The notes beneath the pieces are model-generated. The model had not been told where the DNA came from and did no database searches. It saw only the letters and a list, made by a program, of their open reading frames with translations. This document shows, piece by piece, positions 44,780 through 59,284 of a stretch of DNA of 64,000 bases. How positions within the stretch are numbered: position 1 is the first letter of the stretch; every line of letters begins with the position of its first letter. The position numbers and the translations under genes are program-made. This DNA comes from Apilactobacillus nanyangensis (GTDB lineage: Bacteria > Bacillota > Bacilli > Lactobacillales > Lactobacillaceae), in assembly GCF_016861915.1 (NCBI RefSeq), contig NZ_BOLX01000002.1:1-64000 (forward strand), read 5' to 3'.

Positions 44780-46021
44780 ATGAAATACGATTACCAAAAT
44801 GAAGACAAAGAATTATGGGATGTAATTAAGAATGAACAAACTCGTCAAGAAAACACAATTGAACTAATTGCGTCAGAAAACATTGCATCAAACGCTGTAA
44901 TGGCTGCGCAAGGTTCTGTTTTAACTAACAAATACGCCGAAGGGTATCCTGGTAAGAGATACTACGGTGGTTGTGAATTTGTAGATAAATCAGAAACATT
45001 AGCGATTGAACGTGCAAAGAAGTTATTTGGGGCTGAATATGTTAATGTTCAACCACATTCAGGTTCACAAGCTAACCAAGCTGTGTACTCAGCATTTTTG
45101 AAGCCTGGAGATAAGATTTTAGGGATGGACCTAAACGCTGGGGGTCACTTAACCCATGGTGCTAAGGTAAACTTCTCAGGTAAGATTTACCAATCATTCT
45201 CATACGGCCTAGATCCAAAGACTGAACGTCTTAACTACGATGATATCTTAGCAATTGCTAAGGAAGTTCAACCACAAATTATTGTTGCTGGTGCTTCAGC
45301 TTACAGCCGTATCATCGACTGGAACAAGTTCAGAGAAATTACCGACAAAGTTGGCGCCTATTTAATGGTAGATATGGCCCACATTGCTGGACTAGTTGCT
45401 ACCGGATTACATCCAAGTCCCATCGGAATTGCCGATGTCGTAACTACAACCACTCACAAGACTCTAAGAGGACCTCGTGGTGGAATGATTTTGTCTAACG
45501 AAAAATATGCTAAGAAGATTAATTCTGCAATGTTCCCAGGATCACAAGGTGGACCATTGGAACACGTGATTGCTGGTAAGGCTGCTTGTTTCTTTGAAGA
45601 CTTGCAACCAGCATTTACAGAATACTCAAAACAAGTTATTAAAAATGCAGCTGCTATGGCTGACGAATTTAACAACAGTGATACTATCAAGGTGGTATCT
45701 GGTGGTACCGATAACCATTTGATGGTCTTAGACTTAACCAACACTGAATTAAATGGGAAAGAAGCTCAAATCCTATTAGATTCACTTAAGATTACAACTA
45801 ATAAGGAAGCAATTCCTGATGAGAAACTAAGTCCATTTGTTACAAGTGGATTAAGATTAGGAACTCCTGCGATTACTTCTAGAGGGTTCGATGAAAAAGA
45901 TTCACGTAAAGTTGCAAAGATGATAACACGTGCAATTGAAAATCATGACGATGAAAATGTCCTAAACGAAGTAAAAGAAGAAGTATCCCAATTAACCCAA
46001 TCACATCCAATTTTTGATTAA
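44780..46021 (+). CDS. glyA: Serine hydroxymethyltransferase
   Basis: A 413-residue PLP enzyme converting serine and tetrahydrofolate to glycine and methylene-THF. The PLP-lysine is in [24 protein letters not shown] and the tail [14 protein letters not shown] are diagnostic. ATG 44780 after GAGGGGG. It supplies one-carbon units and connects to the serCA genes elsewhere in the window. Confidence 0.97.
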   Translation: MKYDYQNEDKELWDVIKNEQTRQENTIELIASENIASNAVMAAQGSVLTNKYAEGYPGKRYYGGCEFVDKSETLAIERAKKLFGAEYVNVQPHSGSQANQAVYSAFLKPGDKILGMDLNAGGHLTHGAKVNFSGKIYQSFSYGLDPKTERLNYDDILAIAKEVQPQIIVAGASAYSRIIDWNKFREITDKVGAYLMVDMAHIAGLVATGLHPSPIGIADVVTTTTHKTLRGPRGGMILSNEKYAKKINSAMFPGSQGGPLEHVIAGKAACFFEDLQPAFTEYSKQVIKNAAAMADEFNNSDTIKVVSGGTDNHLMVLDLTNTELNGKEAQILLDSLKITTNKEAIPDEKLSPFVTSGLRLGTPAITSRGFDEKDSRKVAKMITRAIENHDDENVLNEVKEEVSQLTQSHPIFD

Positions 46022-46033
46022 AGGAGATTAATC

Positions 46034-46666
46034 ATGGGAAAATTTCAAGTAATGAATCATCCATTGATTCAACACAAGTTAACTATTATTAGAAACGAAA
46101 ATTGTGGAACTAGAGAATTTCGTGAAGTTGTAAATGAAATTGCTTCATTGTTAGCTTTCGAAGTTTCTAGAGATATGCCACTAGAAGACGTTGATGTAAA
46201 AACTCCACAAGGTATTGCACATGCAAAGCAACTATCAGGTAAGAAGGTGGCTGTTGTGCCAATTCTTCGTGCCGGTATCGGGATGGTAGACGGTATCTTG
46301 GATCTAATCCCAGCCGCTAAGGTAGGTCATATTGGTATGTATCGTGATGAAGAGACCTTAGAACCACACGAATACTTTGTGAAATTGCCAAGTGATATTG
46401 ACAAACGTCAAATTTTTGTTGTTGATCCAATGCTTGCTACCGGTGGTTCTGCCATCATGGCAATCGACGCTTTAATTAAGCGTGGTGTCGACGAAAGTAA
46501 TATTAAATTTGTGTGCTTGGTAGCTGCTCCCGAAGGTGTGGAAGCGCTTCAAAAAGCCCATGTTGACGTAGATATTTATACTGCTGCGTTAGATGATCAT
46601 CTAGAAAACGGTTACATTGTACCCGGACTAGGTGATGCCGGAGATCGTCTATTCGGAACTAAATAA
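46034..46666 (+). CDS. upp: Uracil phosphoribosyltransferase
   Basis: A 210-residue salvage enzyme forming UMP from uracil and PRPP. The PRPP loop [10 protein letters not shown] and the uracil-binding end [16 protein letters not shown] are present. ATG 46034 follows AAGGAG. Last gene before a terminator; atpB follows. Confidence 0.97.
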   Translation: MGKFQVMNHPLIQHKLTIIRNENCGTREFREVVNEIASLLAFEVSRDMPLEDVDVKTPQGIAHAKQLSGKKVAVVPILRAGIGMVDGILDLIPAAKVGHIGMYRDEETLEPHEYFVKLPSDIDKRQIFVVDPMLATGGSAIMAIDALIKRGVDESNIKFVCLVAAPEGVEALQKAHVDVDIYTAALDDHLENGYIVPGLGDAGDRLFGTK

Positions 46667-46668
46667 AA

Positions 46669-46704
46669 TAAAAAATCCATCATTTTTTGTGATGGATTTT
46701 TTAT
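46669..46704 (+). terminator. Terminator after upp
   Basis: AAAAAATCCATCA / TGATGGATTTTTT. Confidence 0.92.
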
Positions 46705-46743
46705 TTATGTATAACTTTATACTAAAAGTCTAAGATACATTTT

Positions 46744-46770
46744 TTACAATTTGTAAAGCACAAATTGTAA
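46744..46770. promoter_or_regulatory. Perfect inverted repeat upstream of the atp promoter
   Basis: TTACAATTTGT (46744-46754) and ACAAATTGTAA (46760-46770), 11-bp arms with a 5-nt spacer, then a further TTTTTGTAA. It ends 35 bp ahead of the -35 box, a place for an activator. TTACAATTTGTAA also occurs upstream of the lysozyme gene. Confidence 0.5.
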
Positions 46771-46805
46771 TTTTTGTAAAAAAACTGTTAAATAATTATT
46801 TTATT

Positions 46806-46834
46806 TTGAAATGAAGCCTGAATGGTGGTACTAT
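46806..46834 (+). promoter_or_regulatory. Probable promoter of the atp operon
   Basis: TTGAAA (46806-46811), 17 bp, TACTAT (46829-46834), giving a leader of about 108 nt before atpB. Confidence 0.55.
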
Positions 46835-46949
46835 CTTATTGTATTTTGAAAGAGAAATACATCATCTTAAGAGTTAAAACTATCGTTAATGTGAATTAAT
46901 GTAACATTAATGTTTAGTATGCTTAGGTTGCGAAAAGGGGTGATAATCT

Positions 46950-47666
46950 GTGAATGATCCAATATCCACTTTTAAACTATTTGGACTAACTTTTAACATT
47001 GGAAATATGGTTGCTGTTACAGTAGCTGCTGTATTTACATTTTTATTAGTTTTTATCTGTTCAAGAAAACTACAAGTGATTCCTTCAGGAAAGCAAAATT
47101 TCCTAGAAATGATTGTAGATTTTACCAACGGAATAGTTAAAGGATCGATTTCAGGATCTGAGGCCAGCTCTTTTGGACTTTATGCATTTGTATTATTCTT
47201 ATTCATCTTTATTTCCAATCAAATGGGATTATTATTCCAAATTGATTATAACGGTGTTACATATGTTAAAAGTCCAACCGCTGATCCTATTGTAGCTTTG
47301 ACATTGGCAGCATTGTCATTATCATTAGCTCACTTCTTAGGGGTCTCAAAACTAGGATTTAAAGGCTACTTCGTTGGAAGTTATTTCAAGCCTTTTAAGT
47401 TATTGTTTCCTTTAAACGTTTTCGAAGAGTTAGCTAACTTCCTAACCTTAGGTTTACGTTTATACGGTAATATTTTCGCAGGTGAATTGCTTCTAGGAAT
47501 GGTTACAAAATTAGCTTTTTCAATGGGAGCACTAAGCTTTATCCCAAGTATCTTCATTGCGATGATTTGGGATGCATTCTCAATCTTTATTGGGAGTGTT
47601 CAAGCATTTGTTTTCGTAACACTTACTTTTGTATACATTTCTCAAAAGCTTCAACCTGAGGAATAA
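46950..47666 (+). CDS. atpB: ATP synthase Fo subunit a
   Basis: A 238-residue membrane subunit forming the proton half-channels. The conserved Arg lies in LTLGLRLYGNIFAGELL. GTG start at 46950 after GGGGTGA. First gene of the eight-gene atp operon; the order BEFHAGDC is the standard one. In lactobacilli the enzyme mainly hydrolyses ATP to pump protons out. Confidence 0.97.
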   Translation: MNDPISTFKLFGLTFNIGNMVAVTVAAVFTFLLVFICSRKLQVIPSGKQNFLEMIVDFTNGIVKGSISGSEASSFGLYAFVLFLFIFISNQMGLLFQIDYNGVTYVKSPTADPIVALTLAALSLSLAHFLGVSKLGFKGYFVGSYFKPFKLLFPLNVFEELANFLTLGLRLYGNIFAGELLLGMVTKLAFSMGALSFIPSIFIAMIWDAFSIFIGSVQAFVFVTLTFVYISQKLQPEE

Positions 47667-47685
47667 TTTTATTTATTTATTTTAA

Positions 47686-47910
<225 letters not shown>

Positions 47911-47955
47911 TAAGAAAAATAATTCTTCTATTCTCAATTAAGGAGGTGTCAATAG

Positions 47956-48481
47956 ATGCTTTCACATTCATTATTGCCAACTGTCGCTGTGACCGATGGT
48001 GGTGGATTGTACTACGGTAATATGATTTTTACTGCGTTTGTATTCATCGTTTTAATGTTGCTTATCATGAAGTTTGCATGGAAGCCATTATCAGAAATGA
48101 TGGAAAAGCGTGCTAACAAGATTGCCGATGACATCAATTCTGCAGAAAAGTCACGTAAGGACGCTGAAGATTTAGCAAAGCAACGTGAAGACGCCTTGGC
48201 AAAATCTAGAGAAGATGCAACTGGCATTATTAATAACGCCAAGCAATCTGCTCAAGTACAAAGTGACCAAATTATCACAACTGCTAGAAACGATGCTCAA
48301 AGTATCAAGACTTCTGCTCAAAAAGATATTGAACAAGAACGTAAAGATGCTTTAGCAAACACCAAAAATGATGTGGCCAATTTATCTATTGAAATTGCTT
48401 CTAAGATCATTCAAAAAGAATTAAAAGCTGACGATCAAAAGGCATTGATTGATTCTTATATTGAAGGGTTGGGGAAGCAAG

Positions 48482-48492
<11 letters not shown>
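47956..48492 (+). CDS. atpF: ATP synthase Fo subunit b
   Basis: A 178-residue stator protein: one N-terminal helix (MIFTAFVFIVLMLLIMKFAW) then a long Ala/Lys/Glu coiled coil. It links Fo to F1. ATG 47956 after AAGGAGGTG. Its end overlaps atpH. Confidence 0.96.
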
Positions 48493-50585
<2,093 letters not shown>

Positions 50586-50606
50586 CTTGAAGGATGGTGA
50601 GAACTA

Positions 50607-51509
50607 ATGGCTGAATCTATTAATGATGTTAAACATCGTATTGCATCAACCAGAAATACACGTCAAATTACTACTGCTATGCAAATGGTTTCAACTGCAA
50701 AGTTAAATCGTATTCAAAAGCATACCAGTAATTATGAGGAATATGTTTCTCGTGTTAAGGCTGTTGTAATGCATTTAGCTCAGTCTCATTTGTTAGACAA
50801 AATTAATTCCTCAAGTGATGCTTCTGACCACAAGTCTGGTAAGACAGCATACCTAGTTATTACATCTGATCGTGGAATGGTAGGAAGTTACAACAGTAAT
50901 GTGATTAGAGAAACTAATAACTTTATTGAAGAACACACTCCAAATCCTGATGATTACATGATTTTAGCTGTAGGTGGAAATGGTGCTGACTTTTATAAGA
51001 ACCGTAATGTAAACGTGGCTTATGAATATCGTGGCGTTTCTGATATTCCTACTTTCGCTGAAGTTAGAGAAATCGTTAAAACTGCAAACTCAATGTTTGA
51101 AGATGGGGTGTTTGACAAGTTATACGTTTGTTACACACACTTTGTTAACCGTATTTCTTCAACTTTTAGAGCCGAAAAAATGCTACCAATGGATAGCGAA
51201 GCATTTGAAGAAGAATCAAGCAAAGATATTAAGGCACATGATTTTAGTGCTGAATACGAAATTGAACCAGATGAATCAGCTGTGTTGAAGGTTGTATTAC
51301 CCCAATACGCACAAAGTTTAGTATTTGGAGCAATCCTTGATGCTAAGACTTCAGAACATTCATCAAGTTCAACTGCTATGCAATCTGCTTCAGACAATGC
51401 ATCAGATCTTATTTCTAGATTAGAACTACAATATAATCGTGCAAGACAAGCTGCTATTACTACCGAAATTACTGAAATTGTTGGTGGTCAAGAAGCTTTG
51501 AAGCACTAA
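50607..51509 (+). CDS. atpG: ATP synthase F1 subunit gamma
   Basis: A 300-residue central shaft protein. The start [22 protein letters not shown] and the C-terminal helix [20 protein letters not shown] are the conserved parts. ATG 50607 follows AAGGATGGTG. Confidence 0.97.
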   Translation: MAESINDVKHRIASTRNTRQITTAMQMVSTAKLNRIQKHTSNYEEYVSRVKAVVMHLAQSHLLDKINSSSDASDHKSGKTAYLVITSDRGMVGSYNSNVIRETNNFIEEHTPNPDDYMILAVGGNGADFYKNRNVNVAYEYRGVSDIPTFAEVREIVKTANSMFEDGVFDKLYVCYTHFVNRISSTFRAEKMLPMDSEAFEEESSKDIKAHDFSAEYEIEPDESAVLKVVLPQYAQSLVFGAILDAKTSEHSSSSTAMQSASDNASDLISRLELQYNRARQAAITTEITEIVGGQEALKH

Positions 51510-51514
51510 TATGA

Positions 51515-52939
<1,425 letters not shown>

Positions 52940-52951
52940 GGAGGGTTCTAA

Positions 52952-53374
52952 TTGGCTGATAACAACTCAGTATTAACCGTTAGTATCGTTACTCCTGATG
53001 GTAAGGTATATGAACGTGAAGATGCTCGCTTGGTTATTGTTAGAACCAAGAGTGGTCAATTAGGAATTATGCCTAATCATGTTCCCGTAATAGCTTCATT
53101 GGAAGTTGACGAAGTAAAAGTAAAATCCGGTTCAGATGTAGATGAAATTGCTGTTAACGGTGGTTTCGTTGAATTCTCAAACAATAACTTAACTGTTATT
53201 GCTGATAGTGCCGAAAAGCAAGGGGATATCGACGTTGATCGTGCCGCTGCTGCGAGAGACCGTGCTCAAAAAGCATTGGAAATTGCTAGACAAAAGCATG
53301 ATAACCAAGAAATCCTAAGAAACCAAGTTGCTTTGAGAAGAGCTATTAACCGAATTCATGTTGCTAAACATTAA
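52952..53374 (+). CDS. atpC: ATP synthase F1 subunit epsilon
   Basis: A 140-residue subunit: beta-sandwich (SIVTPDGKVYE ... GQLGIMPNHVPVIA) and two C-terminal helices. TTG start at 52952 after AAGGAGGG. Last of the operon, before a terminator. Confidence 0.96.
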   Translation: MADNNSVLTVSIVTPDGKVYEREDARLVIVRTKSGQLGIMPNHVPVIASLEVDEVKVKSGSDVDEIAVNGGFVEFSNNNLTVIADSAEKQGDIDVDRAAAARDRAQKALEIARQKHDNQEILRNQVALRRAINRIHVAKH

Positions 53375-53379
53375 GAAAG

Positions 53380-53409
53380 AGGTCTGCATTTTTTTGCAGA
53401 CCTTTTTTT
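53380..53409 (+). terminator. Terminator of atp operon
   Basis: AGGTCTGCA / TGCAGACCT, then TTTTTT. Confidence 0.88.
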
Positions 53410-53506
53410 ATACATAAATAAAAAACAAATTAATAAATACTTAGTAAAGATTAGAAAGACAAAAAGCTTTTTTTATGTTATAGTTGCTATAAAGAATGGA
53501 GATATT

Positions 53507-53722
53507 ATGGAATCATCAAATATTAATTCTTTCTTAGATTTAGCTGTCCAATTATTTTTTATTGGATTAGCTTTTTGGAGTTTAAATGATATTCATCTAG
53601 AAAGATATGTCAAAATGCACATTAATCAGTACCGAATTTTAATAATTTTATTATCTATCTGTATTGGATATGTGTCGGGATCTTTCTTTATATGTATAAT
53701 AAACATTACAATAAATCATTAA
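53507..53722 (+). CDS. DUF1146-family membrane protein (YwzB-like)
   Basis: A 71-residue protein with two membrane helices ([37 protein letters not shown]). Found between atpC and murA in most Lactobacillales and Bacillales. Function unknown. ATG 53507 after GGAGA. Confidence 0.85.
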   Translation: MESSNINSFLDLAVQLFFIGLAFWSLNDIHLERYVKMHINQYRILIILLSICIGYVSGSFFICIINITINH

Positions 53723-53747
53723 AATTGAAATTACTGGAGGGTTACCA

Positions 53748-55055
53748 GTGGATAAAATCGTGATTAAGGGAGGCCAACGCCTTACCGGTAACGTCCACAT
53801 TGAAGGTGCAAAAAATGCTGTCCTACCAATAATGGCTGCTACTATTTTAGCCAGTGAAGGAAAAACAGTTTTAAACAACGTACCACTATTATCAGACGTA
53901 TATACAATGGAAGAAGTTTTACGCTTCTTGAACTTAAAAGTTGACTTTAATACTAATGAGAATCAAATGAGTTTTGATGCTACAAACCAAATCTCATACG
54001 AAGCTCCATTAGAATATGTTTCAAAGATGAGAGCATCAATTGTAGTAATGGGTCCACTATTGGCCAGATTAGGTCATGCTAAGGTTGCATTGCCAGGTGG
54101 ATGTGCAATTGGTTCTCGACCAATTGATATTCACTTGAAAGGTTTTGAAGCACTAGGTGCCAAAATCGAACAACACGATGGATACGTTGAGGCTTTTGCT
54201 GAAGATGGTTTAAAGGGTGCCGAAATTTACATGGACTTCCCAAGTGTTGGTGCTACTCAAAATATTATGATGGCTGCTACTTTAGCTGACGGTCAAACTA
54301 TTATCGAAAATGTTGCACAAGAACCTGAAATTGTTGACTTAGCTAACATCTTAAATGCGATGGGTGCTAATGTTATGGGAGCAGGTACAAGCAAAATTAA
54401 GATTAAGGGTGTAAGTAAGTTACACGGTGTAGATCACAGTGTACTACAAGACCGTATTGAAGCAGGTACTTTTATGGTAGCTGCTGCTTTGACACGTGGT
54501 AACATTTTGATCGAAGATGCAGAATCATCATACAATCAACCATTAATCGCTAAAATGCAAGAAATGGGTGTTACTGTTAAGGAAGAACCTAATGGAATTC
54601 GTGTTATTGGTCCAGACGAATTAAAGCCTGTTGACGTAAAGACACTTCCATACCCAGGTTTTCCAACAGATATGCAACCTCAAATGACTGTATTACAATT
54701 AGAAGCTCAGGGTAGTAGTTTATTGACTGAAACAGTGTTTGAAAATCGTTTTATGCACTTGGATGAATTAGCTAGAATGAACGCCAAGTTTAGAATTAAC
54801 GGTAAGAGTGTGGTCTTAAACGGACCAACTAAGTTTAGCGGAGCGGAAGTAGCTGCAACTGATTTGAGAGCTGCCGCAGCACTTGTTCTTGCTGGTTTAG
54901 TTGCTGACGGTATTACAATTGTTAGAAATTTAAAATATTTAGATCGTGGATATTACAATTTTCATGTCAAGTTAGCCAAACTTGGTGCTGACATTAAGAG
55001 AGTTGATATGAAAGATAATGAGGAACTCTCATTTAGTAAATCTTCACAAAAATAA
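53748..55055 (+). CDS. murA: UDP-N-acetylglucosamine 1-carboxyvinyltransferase
   Basis: A 435-residue EPSP-synthase-like enzyme, first committed step of peptidoglycan synthesis, moving enolpyruvate from PEP to UDP-GlcNAc. The start [21 protein letters not shown] and the active Cys (about residue 119, [14 protein letters not shown]) are present, so it should be fosfomycin-sensitive. GTG start at 53748 after GGAGGG. Confidence 0.96.
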   Translation: MDKIVIKGGQRLTGNVHIEGAKNAVLPIMAATILASEGKTVLNNVPLLSDVYTMEEVLRFLNLKVDFNTNENQMSFDATNQISYEAPLEYVSKMRASIVVMGPLLARLGHAKVALPGGCAIGSRPIDIHLKGFEALGAKIEQHDGYVEAFAEDGLKGAEIYMDFPSVGATQNIMMAATLADGQTIIENVAQEPEIVDLANILNAMGANVMGAGTSKIKIKGVSKLHGVDHSVLQDRIEAGTFMVAAALTRGNILIEDAESSYNQPLIAKMQEMGVTVKEEPNGIRVIGPDELKPVDVKTLPYPGFPTDMQPQMTVLQLEAQGSSLLTETVFENRFMHLDELARMNAKFRINGKSVVLNGPTKFSGAEVAATDLRAAAALVLAGLVADGITIVRNLKYLDRGYYNFHVKLAKLGADIKRVDMKDNEELSFSKSSQK

Positions 55056-55118
55056 AATCAATTATAGACGATATGATATAATATTTAACATATGAGTTAA
55101 CTCAGGAGGAAGAGAGAA

Positions 55119-56114
55119 ATGGTAAAAGATATCGGCATTGACTTAGGTACTGCCAATGTTTTAATTTACGTAACTGGAAAAGGAATCGTATTAAACGAAC
55201 CATCAGTAGTTGCTGTGGATATTAAAACAAACAAATTATTAGCAGTTGGTTCTGAAGCATACAGAATGGTTGGTAGAACACCAAGTAACATTCGAGCAAT
55301 CAGACCACTTAAAGAAGGGGTTATCTCTGATTTTGATGTAACTGAAAAGATGCTTACATACTTTATCAACAAGTTGAGCGTTAAAGGTTTTATGTCAAAA
55401 CCAAAGACCATGATTTGTGCTCCTACAAACATTACTAACATCGAAAGAAAAGCAATTATTCAAGCTGCTGAAAAATCTGGTGGTGGTAAAGTTTATATCG
55501 AAGAAGAACCTAAAGTTGCTGCAATTGGTGCTGGAATGAACATTTTCCAACCAAAAGGAAACATGGTAATTGATATGGGTGGTGGAACATCTGACATCGC
55601 CGTGTTATCATTAGGTGATATTGTTGCAAGTAAATCCATTCGTGTAGCCGGTGATGTAATGAATACTGATATCGTTTCTTACATAAAGGATAAACATGGA
55701 TTGGTTATCGGTGAACACACTGCCGAAAAGATTAAGATTACCATTGGTACTGCAGATCCAAACGAAACTGATGTGAAAGAAATGGAAGTTCGTGGTAGAG
55801 ATGTACTTGGTGGTATGCCAAGATCTATTACTCTAAATAGTTTAGAAGTACAAAAGGCTGTCGAAGATACTGTTAACCAAATTATTGATGCTGCTAAGGA
55901 TGTCTTAGAAGTAGTTCCTCCTGAATTAGCTTCTGATATTGTAGACAGAGGAATTATTTTAACAGGTGGTGGTGCCTTATTAAGAGGTATCGATCATGCA
56001 ATTTCAAAAGAATTAACTGTGCCAGTGTTAATTTCTGAAAGTCCTCTAGATAATGTTGCTAAGGGTGCCGGTGCATTACTTGAACATATCAACAAACAAG
56101 AAAGCAAAAAATAA
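55119..56114 (+). CDS. Rod shape-determining actin homologue (MreB/Mbl)
   Basis: A 331-residue actin-like ATPase that guides lateral wall synthesis. Phosphate-1 DIGIDLGTANVLIYV, phosphate-2 VIDMGGGTSDIAVLS and the adenosine motif GIILTGGGALLRGID are present. Position just before yidD and rodA suits the Mbl paralogue. ATG 55119 after AGGAGGAAG. Confidence 0.95.
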   Translation: MVKDIGIDLGTANVLIYVTGKGIVLNEPSVVAVDIKTNKLLAVGSEAYRMVGRTPSNIRAIRPLKEGVISDFDVTEKMLTYFINKLSVKGFMSKPKTMICAPTNITNIERKAIIQAAEKSGGGKVYIEEEPKVAAIGAGMNIFQPKGNMVIDMGGGTSDIAVLSLGDIVASKSIRVAGDVMNTDIVSYIKDKHGLVIGEHTAEKIKITIGTADPNETDVKEMEVRGRDVLGGMPRSITLNSLEVQKAVEDTVNQIIDAAKDVLEVVPPELASDIVDRGIILTGGGALLRGIDHAISKELTVPVLISESPLDNVAKGAGALLEHINKQESKK

Positions 56115-56140
56115 GGATTAATATAAGAAAGTGATAACTG

Positions 56141-56416
56141 ATGAGAAAGTTTCTGATAAAATTAGTGATGGGGTATAAACGAGTTATTTCACCACATTTA
56201 CCGGCGTCTTGTCGTTATTATCCGACATGTTCTACTTATATGATCGATGCTGTCAGAAAGCACGGAGCATTATTAGGATTTGTAATGGGGTGTGCACGGA
56301 TTTTACGTTGTCATCCTTTTGTCAAAGGTGGTTATGATCCGGTTTCTGATCATTTTACTATTTTTAGAAATAAGAGGGCGTCGAAAGATTATCGACGTTC
56401 TATGAATTTAAAGTAG
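56141..56416 (+). CDS. yidD: Membrane protein insertion efficiency factor
   Basis: A 91-residue YidD/DUF37 protein with the Cys-rich core [16 protein letters not shown] and [11 protein letters not shown], ending KGGYDPV. It assists YidC-dependent insertion. ATG 56141 has AAAGTGA upstream. Confidence 0.95.
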   Translation: MRKFLIKLVMGYKRVISPHLPASCRYYPTCSTYMIDAVRKHGALLGFVMGCARILRCHPFVKGGYDPVSDHFTIFRNKRASKDYRRSMNLK

Positions 56417-56450
56417 TCGATCAAATAATTGAATCGGCTACTTTTATTTT
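56410..56450 (+). terminator. Terminator after yidD
   Basis: AAAGTAGTCGAT / ATCGGCTACTTT, then TTATTTTT; partial readthrough to the next gene is possible. Confidence 0.65.
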
Positions 56451-56462
56451 TAGGAGGACAAA

Positions 56463-56687
56463 ATGTCAAAGGGAAAGAAAAATATTGAAGTAACTTTAGA
56501 TACACAAAACGTAAACGGTGAAGAACGCGAAGTTCTTTTTGTTGGTAAGCAAGAAGTGGGATTTATCCGTCAAATGGATGAAGAAAGATTCGAAGCTGTT
56601 TTCGATGAAGATAATGTATTTAAAGCCAAATCCTTAGACGAAGGAATTGAATTATTAATTAGCCAATACAACTTACACAAGGGCTAA
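56463..56687 (+). CDS. DUF2969 protein
   Basis: A 74-residue acidic protein typical of Lactobacillaceae, between yidD and rodA. The conserved segments are IEVTLDTQNV and GFIRQMDEERFEAVFDED. Function unknown. ATG 56463 after GGAGG. Confidence 0.8.
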   Translation: MSKGKKNIEVTLDTQNVNGEEREVLFVGKQEVGFIRQMDEERFEAVFDEDNVFKAKSLDEGIELLISQYNLHKG

Positions 56688-56709
56688 AATGATTTAGAGG
56701 TGATTTGCA

Positions 56710-57912
56710 GTGTTTAATAGTGACAATGATAGCAATTCTTCTCGATTAGATTGGACAATCATAATTTGTGTGGCTCTTTTAGCATTGATTGGTGTTGGCG
56801 CAATATACGTTGCCGTAAATCATGATTCATATTCCGGAACAATCGTGAAGCAAATGATTACGCAGTTGGTATGGTATACAATTGGGACTGTAATAATCAT
56901 AATCATTATGCAATTTGATTCTGAACAATTATGGAAAGTGGCACCAATTATTTACTGGGGAGCATTAACGCTACTGGCATCGTTACTTGTTTTGTACAGT
57001 AGATACTACTTTGTTCAAACAGGGGCCAAGAGCTGGTTCCAATTAGGTCCGTTGACCTTCCAACCAGCTGAAATTATGAAACCAGCGTTTGTGGTTATGT
57101 TGGCAAGAGTGATTGTTGAACATAACAGAAACTACGCTGTTCACACATTAAAAACTGATGCACTGTTATTGGGTAAGATGATCCTTTGGACATTACCAAT
57201 CTGTGTGTTATTAAAAATTGAAAATGATTTTGGTACAATGCTTGTTTTCTTCGCCATGCTTGGAGGATTAGTGATTGTATCCGGAATCACTTGGAGAATC
57301 ATTGTTCCTGGAGTTGCTGCATTCGCAACAATTGGAGGGACTGCTTTAATTTTAGTTATCACTAGCGGTGGTAGAAAGATTTTGGAAGCATTAGGGTTCC
57401 AATCTTACCAATTTGATCGTGTTAACGATTGGTTGGACCCATCAAATCCTGAAAACCTAGCTGGTTCTGGTTACCAATTATGGCAAAGTATCAAAGCTGT
57501 TGGTTCTGGGGGATTCGGTGGAACTGGTTTTAACGTATCTCACGTTTACGTGCCGGTTCGAGAATCAGATATGATTTTCTCAGTTATTGGTGAAAACTTT
57601 GGTTTCATTGGTGGATTAGTTTTAATCGGTATCTATTTCGTTTTAATTTATCGAATGATTAAGGTAACTTTTGAAACTAAGAACGTCTACTACGCATACA
57701 TTTCAACTGGAATTATCATGATGATTCTATTCCACGTATTTGAAAATATTGGTATGAGTATTGGACTATTACCATTGACTGGTATCCCATTACCATTTGT
57801 TAGTCAAGGTGGTTCAGCTTTGATTGGAAACATGATAGGGATTGGATTAGTCATGTCAATGCAGTATCATAATTATGGATACATGTTCAGTTCTAGCCGT
57901 GACTTCTCATAG
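56710..57912 (+). CDS. rodA: Rod-shape peptidoglycan glycosyltransferase RodA
   Basis: A 400-residue SEDS protein with ten membrane helices. It polymerises lipid II for the side wall. AKSWFQLGPLTFQPAEIMKP (with the catalytic Asp region downstream, ENDFGTM), VRESDMIFSVIGENFGF and PLPFVSQGGSALI are family motifs. GTG 56710 after GAGGTGA. Confidence 0.94.
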   Translation: MFNSDNDSNSSRLDWTIIICVALLALIGVGAIYVAVNHDSYSGTIVKQMITQLVWYTIGTVIIIIIMQFDSEQLWKVAPIIYWGALTLLASLLVLYSRYYFVQTGAKSWFQLGPLTFQPAEIMKPAFVVMLARVIVEHNRNYAVHTLKTDALLLGKMILWTLPICVLLKIENDFGTMLVFFAMLGGLVIVSGITWRIIVPGVAAFATIGGTALILVITSGGRKILEALGFQSYQFDRVNDWLDPSNPENLAGSGYQLWQSIKAVGSGGFGGTGFNVSHVYVPVRESDMIFSVIGENFGFIGGLVLIGIYFVLIYRMIKVTFETKNVYYAYISTGIIMMILFHVFENIGMSIGLLPLTGIPLPFVSQGGSALIGNMIGIGLVMSMQYHNYGYMFSSSRDFS

Positions 57913-57920
57913 CTAATGAA

Positions 57921-57949
57921 TTGACAAGTACATTAAATAATTGTATACT
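57921..57949 (+). promoter_or_regulatory. Promoter of metNIQ
   Basis: TTGACA (57921-57926), 17 bp, TATACT (57944-57949); near consensus. Confidence 0.75.
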
Positions 57950-57971
57950 TTATTAAAATTTGATTATAAGA

Positions 57972-58232
57972 TGAGTAAGTAATTAATTAATATCAAAGAG
58001 AGCTCGGTTGGTGAAAAAGAGTTATTGGTAATTACCGAATATGGTCTTGATAAAATAATCAGTTAGCTAAAATTGGGATAAACTAACATCGTCTGGCAAA
58101 CGTTATATTGCTGAAGTATTAAAGATACTTATGAGGCTATTGTCGTGAGGCAATGGCGAATAAAAGGTGGTAACACGAGTCTTTCGTCCTTTACTGTGAA
58201 AGCAGTAGGTGCGGAAGGCTTTTTTTATTTGA
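57972..58232 (+). promoter_or_regulatory. T-box riboswitch, Met specifier
   Basis: The leader contains AGAGAGCTCGGTTGGTGAAA (Stem I, GNTG-type bulge), the specifier ATG at 58041-58043 (GAATATGG), and the T-box AAAAGGTGGTAACACG near 58164-58180. A terminator, GTCTTTCGTCCTTTACTG against CAGTAGGTGCGGAAGGC, ends in TTTTTTT. Uncharged tRNA-Met should allow readthrough into metNIQ. Confidence 0.9.
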
Positions 58233-58249
58233 AAGTGAGGAGAAGCAGT

Positions 58250-59284
58250 TTGATTAGATTTAAGAATGTTAACAAGAAATATAAACTTGATAAAAGCATC
58301 CTAACAGCTGTTAAAGACGTTAACCTAGAAATTAACGATGGTGAAATCTTTGGTATCATTGGTTACTCTGGTGCCGGTAAATCAACACTTGTTAGAATGT
58401 TAGATGGTCTAGAAGCCCCAACTTCTGGTTCTATCGAAATTAATGGTAAGGATATTGCTAAATTAAGTAGCAAGGAATTAAGATCACAACGTAAGAAGGT
58501 TGGTATGATTTTCCAACACTTTAACTTACTATGGTCTAGAACTATCCAACAAAACATTGAATTGCCACTAGAAATTGCTGGTGTTGATAAAGAACAACGT
58601 CATCAAAAGGCTGAAAAGCTAATTGAATTAGTTGGTCTAAAGGGTCGTGAAAACGACTATCCCTCAGAACTATCTGGTGGACAAAAACAACGTGTTGGGA
58701 TTGCCAGAGCATTAGCTAACGATCCAGAAATCCTTATTTCTGATGAAGCAACTAGTGCGCTAGATCCACAAACAACTGATGAAATTTTGGACTTATTACT
58801 AGAAATCAACAAGAAGTTAAACTTAACTATTCTTTTGATTACTCACGAAATGCATGCCATTAGAAAGACAGCTTCAAAAGTTGCTGTTATGCAAGATGGA
58901 CAAGTCGTTGAATCTGGTAACGTTTACGATATTTTCCAAAACCCTCAACAAGAAATTACTACGCGTTTCGTTAATGAAGATGACAATCCAAATGCTAAGG
59001 ACTTGAGCATGACCGTAGACGAAATCATTAAGAACTATCCAAATGGTATGGTGATTAAGCTAACTTTCAAGGGTACTCAATCACAACAACCAGTTGTATC
59101 TCAAATGATTCGCGAATTTGATTCATTAGAATTAAACATCGTTGAAGGAAGTATTCACCAAACTCAAGGTGGTTCAATCGGTTCTTTAGTTCTACAACTA
59201 TTAGGAACTCCTGAAGACCAAAACAAGGCTGTTGAATACTTAAAATCAGTAAACGTGGAAGCAGAGGTGATTAACCGTGGCTAA
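58250..59284 (+). CDS. metN: Methionine ABC transporter, ATP-binding protein
   Basis: A 344-residue ATPase: Walker A GYSGAGKST, signature LSGGQKQR, Walker B ILISDEATSALD, and a C-terminal NIL domain (~265-344), the methionine-sensing module. TTG 58250 after GTGAGGAG; the open frame upstream is T-box leader. First of metNIQ. Confidence 0.94.
   Translation: MIRFKNVNKKYKLDKSILTAVKDVNLEINDGEIFGIIGYSGAGKSTLVRMLDGLEAPTSGSIEINGKDIAKLSSKELRSQRKKVGMIFQHFNLLWSRTIQQNIELPLEIAGVDKEQRHQKAEKLIELVGLKGRENDYPSELSGGQKQRVGIARALANDPEILISDEATSALDPQTTDEILDLLLEINKKLNLTILLITHEMHAIRKTASKVAVMQDGQVVESGNVYDIFQNPQQEITTRFVNEDDNPNAKDLSMTVDEIIKNYPNGMVIKLTFKGTQSQQPVVSQMIREFDSLELNIVEGSIHQTQGGSIGSLVLQLLGTPEDQNKAVEYLKSVNVEAEVINRG

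Noticed and set aside
58145-58249. 35-codon N-terminal extension of metN
   Set aside because: Encodes the T-box and terminator of the Met riboswitch; TTG 58250 has a good ribosome site.
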